Shown here piece by piece: positions 1 to 13,753 of a stretch of DNA of 64,000 bases. Every line of letters starts with the position of its first letter. The first letter of the stretch is position 1. The stretch covers positions 16,628 to 80,627 of the forward strand of contig JAREIK010010400.1 in assembly GCA_029783825.1 (NCBI GenBank), in the 5' to 3' direction. The notes under the pieces were generated by a model that worked only from the letters and a program-made list of their open reading frames with translations, had not been told where the DNA came from and did not search any database. The position numbers and the translations under genes were made by a program. Source of the DNA: Sapria himalayana. Its lineage: Eukaryota; Streptophyta; Magnoliopsida; Malpighiales; Rafflesiaceae.

Positions 1-438
1 AATATTAATTACAAAATAAATTATGAGTTAGACAAATATAATTTATATAAATTATTTTTCATTAAAAAATATAGATAAACTTATTAATAGAAGAAAAAAT
101 CAAAAACAAAAAATTATTTATAGTCATATATTTTTCTTTGCTTCTGAATCATTTTAAGTTTTGTAATTATATTTTAATTAATATCTATCTTATTATTAAT
201 TGATTATTAATTTCTGTTTTGATTATTATTAGAATTTTTATCAATAAAATTGTTTATATTGAATTTATATAATATATAAATATAATGATTAGTATAACTA
301 AATATTGTATTCACATTTGAAAAAAAATTAAAAATTATTATATTTTCAAAGGTTATAACCTTTGAAAATATCAAAAAATAATAAAATAAATTTTTTGTTT
401 TTTTATTTTTTAAATAAAACAAATAAACCACTCAATGC
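1..438 (+). repeat. AT-rich satellite monomer flanking hAT copy A
   Basis: This is part of one monomer of the window-wide satellite, in the orientation used throughout the left half. It contains a perfect 30-bp palindrome at 341-370 and the end of the monomer, reading ...AAACCACTCAATGC, where hAT copy A is inserted. The last 8 bases (431-438, CTCAATGC) are the left target-site copy. The variant word AGTATAAC near 290-300 recurs in inverse just outside hAT copy C (about 48,890-48,905), which links the two flanks by descent. The small ORFs here are AT-rich noise. Confidence 0.9.
341..370. repeat. 30-bp perfect palindrome of the satellite monomer
   Basis: The arm TATTTTCAAAGGTTA is followed directly by its reverse complement with no spacer, so the centre is GGTTATAACC. 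The same element recurs, perfect or with a few changes, in most monomers of both array halves at intervals of about 600 or 740 bp. It is the best-conserved landmark of the satellite. Such a dyad could form a hairpin or cruciform or bind a dimeric protein; that role is inference. Confidence 0.95.
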
Positions 439-824
439 TAGGGGTGTTCATGGGACGGGACGGGATTGGGATTACAAATCTCTAGTCCCTTCCCACAGTT
501 TAGAGATTTTTTTTGAAGATCTTGACCCATCCCATAGGTTAAAAATATAGGAACGGGACGGGACAGAGATCGGGGATTTTGGGTAGGATCTAATTGTTTC
601 GGGAAGGAACGGAGTTCAGACATTTTTTTCAATTTATTTTCTTCAAACTGGTCTAGTTAGTTCATGTCGAAACCTTTTGTTGTACCATTTATTATTCATT
701 AGTTATGTATCTTTGGTTTTCCTCCACTGGAGGAGGACAAACAAAGATGAAAATGTGTTAATCATGTAGACATAAATTTCTAAAATGAAAGAGTAATAAA
801 AAACAAAATATTACCTTATAAAAT

Positions 825-3115
825 TTAATACACCCATTCCAAATTTAGTTGGCCAACAATAGTTGGAAGAATATATGGATCTAGTGACCCCTCTGAAAAT
901 TGTAATTGAACCATATTTTTATTAAATTGAATGAATACAATAAGTAAAAGTTAAATTAAAATTTACAAGATTTGTATACAAACCTGATTCATTACCATCA
1001 AGGTCTTGAACTAATTCTTCAATTTCAATAGGTTTGTTTGTGCTTCTCAACCAATCTTGTAGACATATCAGAACTTCAGCTGTAATAGGTGTTAAAGAAC
1101 TCCTCAATTTATCTAAAGTTCTTTCCCTAGTTCTAAATGTAGATTCGTAGGCCACAATAGATGCTTGGATAGCAAATACATCCTTTGCTACATTTGCCAA
1201 AGAAGGATACCTAACCTCATTTACCTTCCACCAGTTTAGAAGATCAAAATCAATTCTATTTTTTTCAAGTTTGTCCTCCAAGTACCTATCCAACTCTTCC
1301 AAAGCTGCAGCTTCTTGTTCTTTCTCCAATTAAACAAAAAAATCATCAACATAAGTATCACTACCATCAAAGAAATCATCATTTTTCTTCAACACAGTAG
1401 AAGAGAAATCATCTTCTTTTGATTCATCTTCATTTAAATCTTTATAATCATCCATCATCTCATTTAAAGCATTTAAAACCTTTTAAACCAAATTTTTAGT
1501 GAATTCCTCTCCATAATGCTAAGTGTACTTAACCTTGAGATATTTGAGCTTATATCTAGGATCCAACACTACCGCTACAAAAAGCATAATATTTGTTGAC
1601 TGAAGAGAACCCCAATATTTGTTGAATTTATGCCTCATTTTCATACCCATTTCAGACACCATTGTATCTCTACTATATTCACAAAGCTCAATTTTTTTTC
1701 AAAATTCGAATAATCTCACGAAAATAAACACTAGAGGTAGAATATTATGAGCCATAAAATTTACAAGTTACCTCATACAATGTTTTCAAGAAACGAGCCA
1801 AAATTTTGGCGTTTGTTCAGTCTCTCTCAGTTGGAATGTTTGAACCAAACTCCTTCAAAAACCTTTTGTCTTTGTCCTACAACTTATTAAATTCTTTTTG
1901 ATATTTTATATAAGTTTGTATAATGAAATAAGTTGAATTCCATCTTGTAGAACAATCTAATTGAAATGATGATCCATATTTCAAGTTTGATTCTTCAACA
2001 AATAACTTAAACATATCTAATCTTTTAGGACTAGTCCACACATATTTCACCACACATCTAATTTTTTGAATAGCACTCTCAACTACTGTAATGCCATCTC
2101 TGACAATTAAGTTTAGGATATGAGCACAACATCTCATATGAAAATGCTCGCCTCTCAAAGGTACAACACTTTTCTTCACAAGCCTTTTTTTAAATTGTTC
2201 AACTGCAACATCATTATTTGATGCATTGTCAATAGTAATGCACATCAACTTTCTCAAACCCCATTCATTCATGCAAAACTCAATAACATTTCTAATATTA
2301 ACTCCAGAATGACTTTTAATTACACAAAAGTTCAAATGCCTTTTATGCATATTCCATTGAGAATCAATTAAATGAATAGTCAAACATATATAAGACAAAT
2401 TTTGAATGCTAGTCCAAGGCAATGAAACTTTACAACAATGAGATGATATGCTATCAAATAATTTCTTCTTTTCCTTCACAAACAAAGAAAAACAATACCT
2501 CAGTGTAGAGTGCCTAGATGGAATTTTAAATTGAGGCACACTAACTTCACAAAACTCTTTGAACTCATCCCTCTCAACAAAACAAAAAGGCAATTCATCT
2601 TTTATGATCATTTTCACCAAAGCCTCCCTAACTAGCTGTTGATCAAATTGCACACAAGTTAATTTGTTATCCTCTGAACTAGTACCTATAGTGAAACTCA
2701 ACAAAGATTGTGACTTGTCTTTACCTTTGTGAGCTTCTATTAATTCTTTTTTGTGTGGAAATTTCCTGCAAGTCTATATCAGGTATTTCCATAAACCCAA
2801 AGTACCTTGATCACTTTTTGCCAAATATTCTTTCCTACACCATATACAAGCTGCCCTACCAGTTTCATTTCCCTCTGAATCAACAAATATCTCATAAGTT
2901 TCCCAAACAGCAGACTTATACTTTTTATGAGCTTGAGGTTCAGATGTACCTTGACTTTCTTTTACAATTGGAATTGAAGAACCTGCAGTAACAATAGGAG
3001 GGTTCGTGAAAGGATGAGGATTGGATTTACCAGTACTTTGATCATTTGAGATGTGATCATCTTCAATTTATTGTATTTTTTGTTTACCATTGGATTGTGC
3101 CATCTGCATTGCCAT
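825..3115 (-). pseudogene. hAT transposase (BED finger, RNase H fold, dimerisation domain), copy A
   Basis: This is a decayed transposase of the Ac/RICESLEEPER (ZBED-like) hAT class. Reading from 3,115 downward: an early TAA about 15 codons in; a BED finger (about 2,930-2,770) with C-x2-C in CIWCRK; then the longest open stretch in the window (2,704-1,877, 275 codons). That stretch has the RNase H-like domain with DNASNND, CCAHILNLIVRDG and CSTRWNST. The segment 1,330-1,870 is broken by stops and frameshifts. At 1,329-985 the C-terminal dimerisation domain is clear (LLNWWKVNEVRYPSLA, then AIQASIVAYESTF, with the E of the DDE triad in YES). A GT-AG intron of 91 bp lies at 893-983, and a last exon ends EWVY-stop at 825. 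A net 9-base in-frame loss removes the TTDT before WTS, and with it the first catalytic Asp. The product could be bound by partners but should not catalyse transposition. Confidence 0.88.
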
Positions 3116-3462
3116 TAATTAATATGATATGTTAAGCATGAATACATATAAATATTTCAAACAAGCAAGCTCTACAAAAATGACTGTAACACATTCAGCC
3201 CACTCATTCGGCCCAACCACAACACCACAACCAATACTCAACAAAACTGACTGAGACACATAATAATAATAATTAATCACTCAATTCTCGTCAGAAAAAC
3301 AAACCAAAAGGCTGGTGGCATCTGAGACACGGTGGAGGCAACCAGAAGTGTGACAGACAAGGGCTGGACCTAACTTAACACGGCTGGAATATCATGAGGT
3401 GTCCTGGAACTCATCGGAACAACAATAGGTACGTCGAAATTAGATGGACAGTAGCGGAATTG

Positions 3463-3545
3463 GTGGCATCTTCATGTCATATATATATATATATATATGT
3501 CAGATGCCTAAAAATTTTTAGGCATCTTCATGTTATATGTTATTA
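3463..3545. repeat. Rearranged end of hAT copy A with AT microsatellite and fold-back
   Basis: The hAT sequence ends in an AT dinucleotide run at about 3,481-3,498. It is followed by a perfect 26-bp palindrome at 3,502-3,527 (arm AGATGCCTAAAAA). The word GGCATCTTCATGTCAT at 3,465-3,480 is repeated as GGCATCTTCATGTTAT at 3,521-3,536. Copies B and C have the AT run at the same place but continue into the true transposon terminus. The pattern resembles end-joining repair with a templated fold-back at a deletion; that reading is inference. Confidence 0.75.
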
Positions 3546-6500
3546 GGTTATATTTTTATTATATAAATAAAATCTATAAAGCACTAAATGCCTAAAAACA
3601 TAAATTGCTAAACTTCTAAATGACAAAACCCCTAAATAATTTAACCATTAAACCGGTATACTTTATATAATAAATAATAAATCTCATTTTTATTAGTATT
3701 CATTATAATTTTAAACATACATCTTAATTATTTATTAGTTTATTTTTATAGAAATATAAATTAAAAATAAATTATTAGTGAGACAAATATAATTTAAAAA
3801 ATTTATTTTTCATCAAAAAATATATAAGCATATAAATGAATACAAAAATTTAAAAATTTAAAATTAATATTTAGTAAAATATTTAACTTTGAGTTTGAAT
3901 CATTTTAGGTTTTGCAAATATATTTTAAACAATATTTATCTCATTAATACTTGTTTATTATTTTTTTATGATCATTATTATAATATATACCAAGAAAATA
4001 ATTTATATTGAATTTATATGATATTTAATTATTATGATTATTAACTTCATATTGTATTCACTTTTCAAAAATAAATTAAAAATTATTATATTTTCAAAGG
4101 TTATAACCTTCAAAAATGAGAAAAAATAACAAAAATACTTTTTTTTATTTTATTTTTTAAATAAAACCTATAAAGCACTAAAGGAATAAATACTAAAATG
4201 ACTAAACTCCTAATCCCCGAAGCTCATAAATACTCAAAACATTAAATTAGTATAGTCTAAATAATAAATCATAATTTTCATTTTTATTAGTATTCATTAT
4301 AATTTTAAATATTCATTTTAATTATTTATTAGTTTATTTTTATAGAAAAATTAATTACAAAATAAATTATTCGTGAGACAGATATAATTTAACTAATTTA
4401 TTTTTCATCAAAAAAATATATATGTGCTTATAAAAAGAGGCAAAATTTTAAAAATAAAAAATTATTATTTATTAATATATCTTATTTTGATTTTGAATCA
4501 TTTTAGATTTTACAATTATATTTTAATTTATATCATTCTTATTAATACTAGTTTATTAATTAATTTATTGATCATTATTATAATATTTATTAATAAAATT
4601 ATTTATATTTAGTTAGCATTATATAAAATTATTAAGATTATTATAACTAAATATTATATTCACATTTAAAAAAATTAAAAATTATTATATTTTCAAAGGT
4701 TATAACCTTCAAAAATTAAAAAAAAAATTAAAAATTAAATCTTTTGTTTTTTCATTCTTTAAATAAAAACTATAAATCACTAAAGGTCTAAACAATTAAA
4801 TCACTAAACTCCTGAACTACAAAACACCTAAATACTTAAACCATTAAACTAGTATATCCTTAATAATAAATAATAAATCTCAATTTTATTTGTATTCATT
4901 ATAATTTTAAATATTCATTTTAATTATTTATTAGTTTATTATTATAGAATTATAAATTACAAAATAAATTATGAGTAAGACAAATATAATTTAAATAATT
5001 TATTTTTATAAACAAAAATTTAAACTTATAAAAAAAGCAAAAGATTAAAAAAATTTATTATTTATTAAAATATTTTACTTTGATTTTGAATAAATTTAGA
5101 TTTTGCAAATATATTTTAAATAATATTTATCATATTAATAATAGTTTGTTAATTTTTTTTGATCATTATTATAATATCTAGCAAAGTTATTATTTATATA
5201 GAATTTAAATGACTTATAATTATTAAGATTATTATAACTTAATATTATATTTACATTTGAAAAAATTTAAAAATTATTATATTTTCAAATGTAAATGTGA
5301 AAAAATTATTATAACCTTTGTAAATGTGAAAAAATATCAAAAATAATTTTTTTGTTATTTCATTGTTTAAATAAAACCTATAAACCACTAAATGCCCAAA
5401 AACATATATCACTAAACTTCTAAACAATAAAACCTCTAAATACTTAAACCATTAAACTGGTATACATTAATAATAATTCATAAATCTCATTTTAATTTTT
5501 ATTCAGTATAATTTTAAATTTGTATTTTAATTATTTAACAGATTATTTTTTTAGAAATATTAATTAAAAAATAAATTATTAGTAAGAAATATCTAATTTA
5601 AATTCGGCCGGTATACCCTAAATAATAAATAATAAATCTCAATATTATTTTTTGATTATACTTGTAAATATTCATTTTAATTATTTATTTTTTTTTATAT
5701 AAATATTAATTAAAAAATAAATTATGAGTTAGACAAATATAATTTATATAAATTAATTTTCATCAAAAAAATATGGATAAACTTTTTAAAAGAAAATAAA
5801 ATTTCAAAACAACAAATTATTATATAGTAATATAATTTGATTTCTTCTGAATCATTTTAGGTTTTTTTATTATATTTTAATTGATATTTATCTTATTAAT
5901 AATAGATTATTAATATATTTTTTGATCATTATTATAATATTTATAAATAAAATTGTTTATATTGAATTTATATGATATATAAATATAATGATTATTATAA
6001 CTAAATATTAAATTCACTTTTGAAAAAAATTTAAAAATTATTTTATTTTCAATGGTTATAAACTTTAAAAATATCTAAAAATAATAAAAATAAATATTTT
6101 GTTATTTTAATATTAAATAAAACCTATAAACCACTAAATGCATACACAGTTAAATCAGTAAACTCCTAAGGCCCGTAATGCCTAAATACATAAACCATTA
6201 AACTGCTATATGCTACTTAATAATTAATAAATCTAATTTTTATTTCAATTTATTATTATTTTGAATATTCATTTGTAATTATTTATAACTTTATTTTTAT
6301 ATAAATATATATTGCAAAATAAATTATGAGTGCGACTAATATAATTTAAATAATTTATTTTTAATCAAAAAATATATATACGCTTATAAAAGATGTAAAA
6401 ATTTAAAAATTAAAAATTATTATCCAGTAATATTTTTACTTTAATTTTGAATCAATTTTGGTTTTGTAAATATTTTTTAATTAATATCAATCTTATTATT

Positions 6501-8866
6501 AATAGTTTATTAATTTAATTTTTGATCATTATTATATATCTATCAATAAAATTGTTTATATTGAATTTATATAATATATAATTATTAATATTATTATAAC
6601 TAAATATTGTATTCACATTTCAAAAAATTTTAAATATTATTATATTTTCAAAGGTTATAACCTATGAAAATGAGAAAAAATTACAAATTTTTTTTTGTTA
6701 TTTTATTATTTTAATAAAACCTATTAACCACTAAATGCCTGAAAACATAAATCGCTAAACTCTTAATGGACAAAACTTCTAAATACTTAAACTATTAAAT
6801 TGGTATACATTAATAATAAATCATAAATCTCATTTTAATTTTTATTAAGTATACTTTATAATTTTTATTTTAATTATTTATCAGTTTATTTTTATAGAAA
6901 TATTAATTACAAAATAAATTATTAGTGACACAGATCTATTTTAAATAATATCTATCTTATTAATAATAGTTTATTAATTTATTTTTTGATCATTAATATA
7001 ATATCTATCGATATAATTGTTTATATTGAATTAACATGATATATAATTAATAAGATTATCATAACTAAATATAGTATTCACATATAAAAAAAATTATAAT
7101 ATTGTTATATTTTCAAAGGTTATAACCTTCAAAAATGAAAAAAAATAACAAAAATAAATTTTTTGTTATATCATTGTTTAAATAAAACTTATAAACCATT
7201 AAATACCTAAATACATAAATCTTTAAACTCCTAAACCCCGAAGCCCCTAAATACCTAAACTTTAAACTCGTAAACCTTAAATATAATTTATTTAATTTAT
7301 AAAAATATTAATTACAAAATAAATTATGAGTGACAAATATAATTTAAATAATATATTTTTCATCAAAAAATATATAAGCTTATAAAATGATGCAAAAAGT
7401 AAACAAATAATTATTATTTAGTAATAAATTTTATTTTGATTTTGAATCATTTTATGTTTTTTTATTATATTTTAATTTATATTTATCATATTAATAATAG
7501 TTTATTAATTTATTTTTTGATAATTGATATAATTTCTATCAATAAAAGTTTTTATATTTATTTGATATTATATATAGTTATAATAATTATTATTACTAAA
7601 TATTGTATTCACATTTTTAAAAAAATTTAAAATAATTATATTTTCAAATGTTATAACCTTTGAAAATTTGAAAAAATATCAAAAATAAATTTTTTGTTAT
7701 TTCATTATTTAAATAAAACCTATAGACCACTAAATGCCTAAAAACTTAACTTGATTTAAACCAGTATACCCTAAATAATAAATAATAAATCTCATTTTTT
7801 TCATTATAATTTTATATATTCATTTTAATTATTAATTTTTTATTTTTATATAAATATTAATTACAAAATAAATTACGAGTTAGACAAATATAATTTATAT
7901 AAATTATTTTTCATCGAAAAATATAGATAAATTTATAAAAAGAATAAAAAATTTTAAAACTAAAATTTATTATATAGTAATATATTTTGCTCACCTTCTG
8001 AATCATTTTTGATTTTGTAATTATTTTTTAATTGATATCTATCTTATTAATAATTGTTTATTAATTTATTTTTTAATCAATACTAGAATATTTATCAATA
8101 AAATTTTTATATTGAATTTATATGATATATAAATAAAATGATTATTATAACTAAATATTGAATTCACTTTTCAATAAAATTTAAAAATTATTATATTTTC
8201 AAAGGTATAACCTTTCGAAATATGAAAAAATAATAAAAATAAATTTTATGTAATTTTATTTTTTAAATAAAACCTATAAACCACTAAATGCATACACAGT
8301 TATATCAATAAACTACTAAACCCGATAATGCCTAAATACATAAACCATTAAACCGCTATATACTACTTAATAATTAATAAATTGAATTTATATTTCAATT
8401 TATTATTATTTTAAATATTTATTTTAATTATTTATTAGTTTATTTTATAGACATTTTATTACAATATAAATTATGAGTGTGACACATATAATTTAAATAA
8501 TTGATTTTTAATCAAAAAAATACTTTTAAAAGAAGTATAAAAGTAGTATTATTAAAAATAAAAATTATTATCAACTATATATTTTACTTTAATTTTTAAT
8601 CAATTTGTGTTTTGTATATATTTTTTAATTATTATCTATCTTATTATAAATAGTTTATTAATTTAATTTTTGATCATTATTATAATGCCTATCAATAAAA
8701 TTGTTTATATTTCTTTTATATGATATAGAATTATTAAAATTATTATAACTAAATTTTATATACAAATTTCAAAAAATTTTAAATATTATTAAATTTTCAA
8801 AGATTATAACATTTGAAAATGATAAAAAATACAAATTTTTTTTGTTATTTTATTGTTTAAATAAAA

Positions 8867-8954
8867 CCTATAAATCACTAAATGCCTAAAAACATAAATC
8901 ACTATACTCCTAAATGACAAAACCTCAAAATACTTAAACCATTAAACTGGTATA
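8867..8954 (+). repeat. 8-bp periodic, telomere-like tract within a satellite monomer (type example)
   Basis: Eleven consecutive 8-base words can be read here without slippage: CCTATAAA, TCACTAAA, TGCCTAAA, AACATAAA, TCACTATA, CTCCTAAA, TGACAAAA, CCTCAAAA, TACTTAAA, CCATTAAA, CTGGTATA. The same register is present in most monomers of the left half and, in reverse complement (TTTAGTGG, TTTAGGCA, and so on), in the right half. The words resemble the plant telomere unit CCCTAAA with one extra base. The likeness is seen directly; a telomeric origin is inference. Confidence 0.85.
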
Positions 8955-10866
8955 CATTAATAATAAATCATAAATCTCATTTTAATTTTTATTTAGTATA
9001 ATTTTAAATTTTCATTTTAATTATTTATTTGTTTATTTCTATGACAATATTAATTACAAAATAAATTAATAGTTAGACAGATATAACTAAAATTAAATTG
9101 ATATACCCTAAATAATAAATAATAAATCTAATTTTTTTTCATTATAATTTTAAATATTCATTTTAATTATTAATTTTTTATTTTTATATAAATATTAATT
9201 AAAAAACAAATTATGCATTAGACAAATATAATTTATGTAAATTATTTTTAATCAAAAAAATATAGATAAACTTTTTAAAATAAAAAAAATTTAAAACAAA
9301 AAATTATTATATAGTAATATATTTTGCTTTGCTTATGAATCATTTTATGTTTTGTAATTATATTTTAATTGATATCTATCTTATTAATAATAGATTATTA
9401 ATTTATTTTTTGATTTTTATTAGAATATTTATCTCTAAAATTATTTATGTTGAATTTATATGATATATAAATATAATGATTATTATAGCTTAATATTGAA
9501 TTCACTTTTGAAAAAAATTTAAAAATTATTATTTTTTCAAAGGTTATAACCTTTGAAAATATTAAAAAATAATAAAAATAACTGTTTTGTTATTTTATTT
9601 TTTAAAAAAACCTATAAACAATAAATGCATACACAATTAAATCTGTAAACACCTAAACCCCATAATACCTAAATACATAAACCATTAAACTGCTATATAA
9701 TAGATAATAATTAATAAATCTAATTTTAATATCTATTTATTATAGTTTTAAATATTCATTTTAATTATTTATTAGTTTATCTTTAAAGAAATATTTATTA
9801 TAAAATAAATTATGAGTGCGAAAAATATAATTTAAATAATTTATTTTTAATCAAAAAAAATATATACGCTTATAAAAGAAGTAAAAATTTATAAATTAAA
9901 ATTATTATCCAGTAATATATTTTATTTTTATTTTGAATCAATTTTGGTTTTGTAAATATTTTTTAATTAATATCTATCTTATTATTAGTAGTTTATTAAT
10001 TTAATTTTTGATCATTATAATAATATCTATTAATAAAATTATTTATATTGAATTTATATCATATATAATTACAAATATTATTATAACTAAATATTGTATT
10101 CACATTTCAAAAAATTTTAAATATTATTATATTTTCAAAGGTTATAACCTATGAAAATGAGAAAAAATTACAATTTTTTTTGTTATTTATTGATTAAATA
10201 AAACCAATACACCACTAAATGCCTAAAAACCTAAATCGCTAAACTCTTAAAAGACAAAACCTCTAAATACTTAAACCATTAAACTAGTATACATTAGTAA
10301 TAAATCATAAATATCATTTTAATTTTTATTCAGTATAATTTTAAATTTTTATTTTAATTAAATTTCAGTTTATTTTTATAGAAATATTAAAGACAAAATA
10401 AATTATTAGTAAGACAAATCTAATTTAAATTAGACTGGTATACCCTAAATAATAAATAATAAATCTTATTATTTTTAATTAAAATTTTAAATATTCATTT
10501 TAATTATTTATTTGTTTATTTTTATATAAATATTAATTACAAAATAATTCATGAGTTACACAAATATAATTTATTTAAATTATTTTTCATCAAAAAATTA
10601 TAGATAATCTTTTTAAAAGAAAAAAAAATTCAAAACAAAAAATTATTATATAGTAATATATTTTGCTTTGCTTCTGAAATATTTTAGGGTTTATAATTAT
10701 ATTTTAATTGACATCTATCTTATTAATAATAGATTATTAAGTTATTTTTTCATCATTATTAGAATATATCAATAAAAATGTTTATATTGAATTCATATGA
10801 TATATACATATAATGATTATTATAACTAAATATAGTATCCACTTTTGAAAATAATTTTAAAATTAT

Positions 10867-10900
10867 CACATTTTCAAAGGTTATAACCTTTGAAAATGTG
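10867..10900. repeat. 34-bp perfect palindrome, longest seen in the satellite
   Basis: The arm CACATTTTCAAAGGTTA is followed immediately by its exact reverse complement. It is the common monomer palindrome extended by matched CAC and GTG ends. In many other monomers the right flank reads GAG or ATC and the extension does not pair. Confidence 0.95.
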
Positions 10901-13753
10901 AAAAAATAAAAAAAAATATTTTTTCTTTGTTATTCTATTGTTTAAATAAAACCTATACACCACTAAATGCCTAATCATTTAAATCACTAAACAACAAAAT
11001 TTTGATACCTCTATATATAATTCTTTAAATCGGTATACCCTAAATAATAAATTAATAAAATTCATTTTTATTATATAGTAATATATTTTGCTTTGCTTAT
11101 GAATCATATTAGGTTTTGATATTATATTTTAAGTAATATCAATCTTATTCATAATATATTATAATTTATTTTTTGATAATTATTAGAATATCTATCAATA
11201 AAATTGTTTATATTGAATTTATATGATATATAATTATTATGATTAATATAAATAAATATTGTATTCACTTTTGAAAAAAATTTAAAAATTATTATATTTT
11301 CAAAACTTATAACCTTAAAAAATGAGAAAAAATAAAAAAAATAAATTTTTTGTTCTTTCATTTTTTAAATAAACCTATAGCCCATTAAATGCTTACTTAC
11401 TTAAATTAGTACGGTCATAAACCCCGAAACCCCTAAATACATAAACATTTTAACATCTATATACTACTTAATAAATAACAAATCTCATTTTTATTTCTAT
11501 TTATTATAATTTTAAATATTCATTTTAATTATTTATAGTTTAATTATTTAAAAAAATTAATTACAAAATAAATTTCGAGTGAGACAAATATTATTTAAAT
11601 AATTTATTTTTAATCAAAAAAAATATATGCTTATAAAAAGGACAAATTTAAAAATTAAATATTATTATTTAGTAATATATTTTGATTTGATTTTGAATCA
11701 TTTTGTGTTATTTAAATAAATTTTAATTAATATTTATATTATTAATAATAGTTAATTAATTTAATTTTTGATTATTATTATAATATCCATCATTAAAATT
11801 ATATATATTGAATTTATATGATATATAATTAGTAAGATTAATATAATTATTCATAGTATTCACATTTCAAAAAATTTTAAAAATTATTTTATTTTCAAAG
11901 GTTATAACCTTAGAAAATCAGAAAAAATCTAAAAATTTTTTTTTAATTTTTTTTATATAAATAAAACCTATAAACCACTAAATACCTAAAAACATAAATT
12001 GATAAACTCCTAAACGACAAAACTCCTAAAAAATAAAACCATTAAAATGGGATACCACATATAATAAATCTTAAATCTCATTTTAATTTGTATTCATTAT
12101 AATTTTAAATATTCATTTTAATTATTAATTAGTTTATTTTTTATAGAAATATTAATTACAAAATGAATAATGAGAGAGACAACTATAATTTTAATAATTT
12201 ACTTTTAATAAAAAAAAAGCATATAAAAAGAAGTAAAAATTTAAAAACAAATAATTATTATTTAGTAATTATTTTACTTTGATTTTGAATCATTATATAT
12301 AGGTTTCGCAATTATATTTTAATTGCTATCAATCTTATTAATAATAGTTTATTAATTTATTATTTGATCAATTTTATAATATCTAACAATTAAATTTCTT
12401 ATATTGAATTTAAATGTCTTATAATTATTAAATTATTATAACTAAATATTATATTTACATTTGAAAAAAAATTAAAAATTATTATATTTTCAAAGGTTAT
12501 AACCTTCAAAAATGATAAAAAATCAAAAAAATAATTTTTTTATTATTTAAATAAAACTTATAAACCACTGAATGCCTAATCATTTAAATCTCGAGACTCC
12601 TAAACCCCAAAACCCCCTAAATACTTAAACCATTAAACCTATATAACATAAATAATAAATAATAAATCTCATTTTTATTTGTATTCATTATAATTTTAAA
12701 TATTCATTTTAATTATTTTTTTGTTTATTTTTATAGAAATATTAATTTCAAAATAAATAATGAGTGAGACATATATAATTCTAAAAAATTATTTTTTATT
12801 AAAAAAAATATAAGCTTATAAAAATAAACAAAATTTCAAAAATTTAAAATTTTATTTAGTAATATAATTTAGTTTGATTTTGAATTATTTTGAATTTAGT
12901 TCTGTAAATATATTTTAATTAATATCTGTCTTATTAATAATAGTTTATTAATTATTTTTGATCATCAAAATAATATATATTAGTACAATTTTTTATATTG
13001 AATTTACATCAAATATAATTATTAAGATTATTATAACTATGTATTGTATTCATATTTTAGAACTATTAAAAAATTATTATATTTTCAAAGGTTAAAAACC
13101 TTTGAAAATCACGAAAATTCATAAAAATAAATTTTTTGTTATTTAATTGATTAAATAAAAACTATAAATCAATAAATAAAACCTAAATGGGGAAACATAT
13201 AAATCAATAAACTCATTAACCCTAAAACCACAATAAACATAAACCATTAAATAGGTATACCCTAAATAATAAACCATAAATCTAATTTTTATTAGTATTC
13301 AATATAATTTTATTTATACATTTTAATTATTTATTAGTTTATTTTTATAGAAATATAAATTAAAAAATAAATTAATAGTTAGAAAAATATAATTTAAATA
13401 ATTTATTTTTTATCAAAAAATATATAAGCTTATAAATGGATACAAAAATTTAAAAATTTAAAATTAATATTTAGTAAAATATTTCACTTTGATTTTGAAT
13501 CATTTTAGGTATTGTAAATATATTTTAAATAATATTTCTCTTATTAATAATTATTTATTAATCTTTTGTATGATCATTATTATAATATATATCAATATAA
13601 TTGTTTATAATGATTTTACATGATATATAATTATTAAGATTATCATAACAAAATATAGTATTCACATTTAAAAAAAATTTAAAAATTGTTATAGTTTCAA
13701 AGATTATATTAAATTTTTTGTTATTTTATTTTTTAAATAAAACCTATAGACCA

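Larger units (their letters stand above)
439..3545 (-). mobile_element. hAT DNA transposon copy A, truncated
   Basis: The left terminus reads TAGGGGTGTTCATGGGACGG, a plant hAT-type end, directly after the 8-bp word CTCAATGC. Subterminal GGGACGGG-type motifs follow at about 452-471 and 553-566, as expected of transposase-binding repeats. The transposase gene reads on the minus strand. Two lesions are clear against copies B and C. About 430 bp is deleted at about 714-718 (the B counterpart is roughly 14,037-14,468). The terminus beyond the AT microsatellite at about 3,481-3,498 is missing, so about 200 bp and the second terminal repeat are lost. The right boundary is therefore approximate. It cannot move by itself because one terminal repeat is gone. 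Confidence 0.92.

Noticed and set aside
2710..2991. Plus-strand ORF at 2,710-2,991, the mirror at 41,004-41,285, and 15,266-15,463
   Set aside because: Antisense shadows of the hAT transposase coding strand.
207..11361. Short ORFs in the satellite (for example 207-431, 4,424-4,612, 7,436-7,630, 11,149-11,361) and similar ones in the right half
   Set aside because: They consist almost entirely of F, I, K, L, N and Y from AT-rich DNA and recur at equivalent monomer positions with stops in neighbouring monomers. They show no domain and are composition artefacts.
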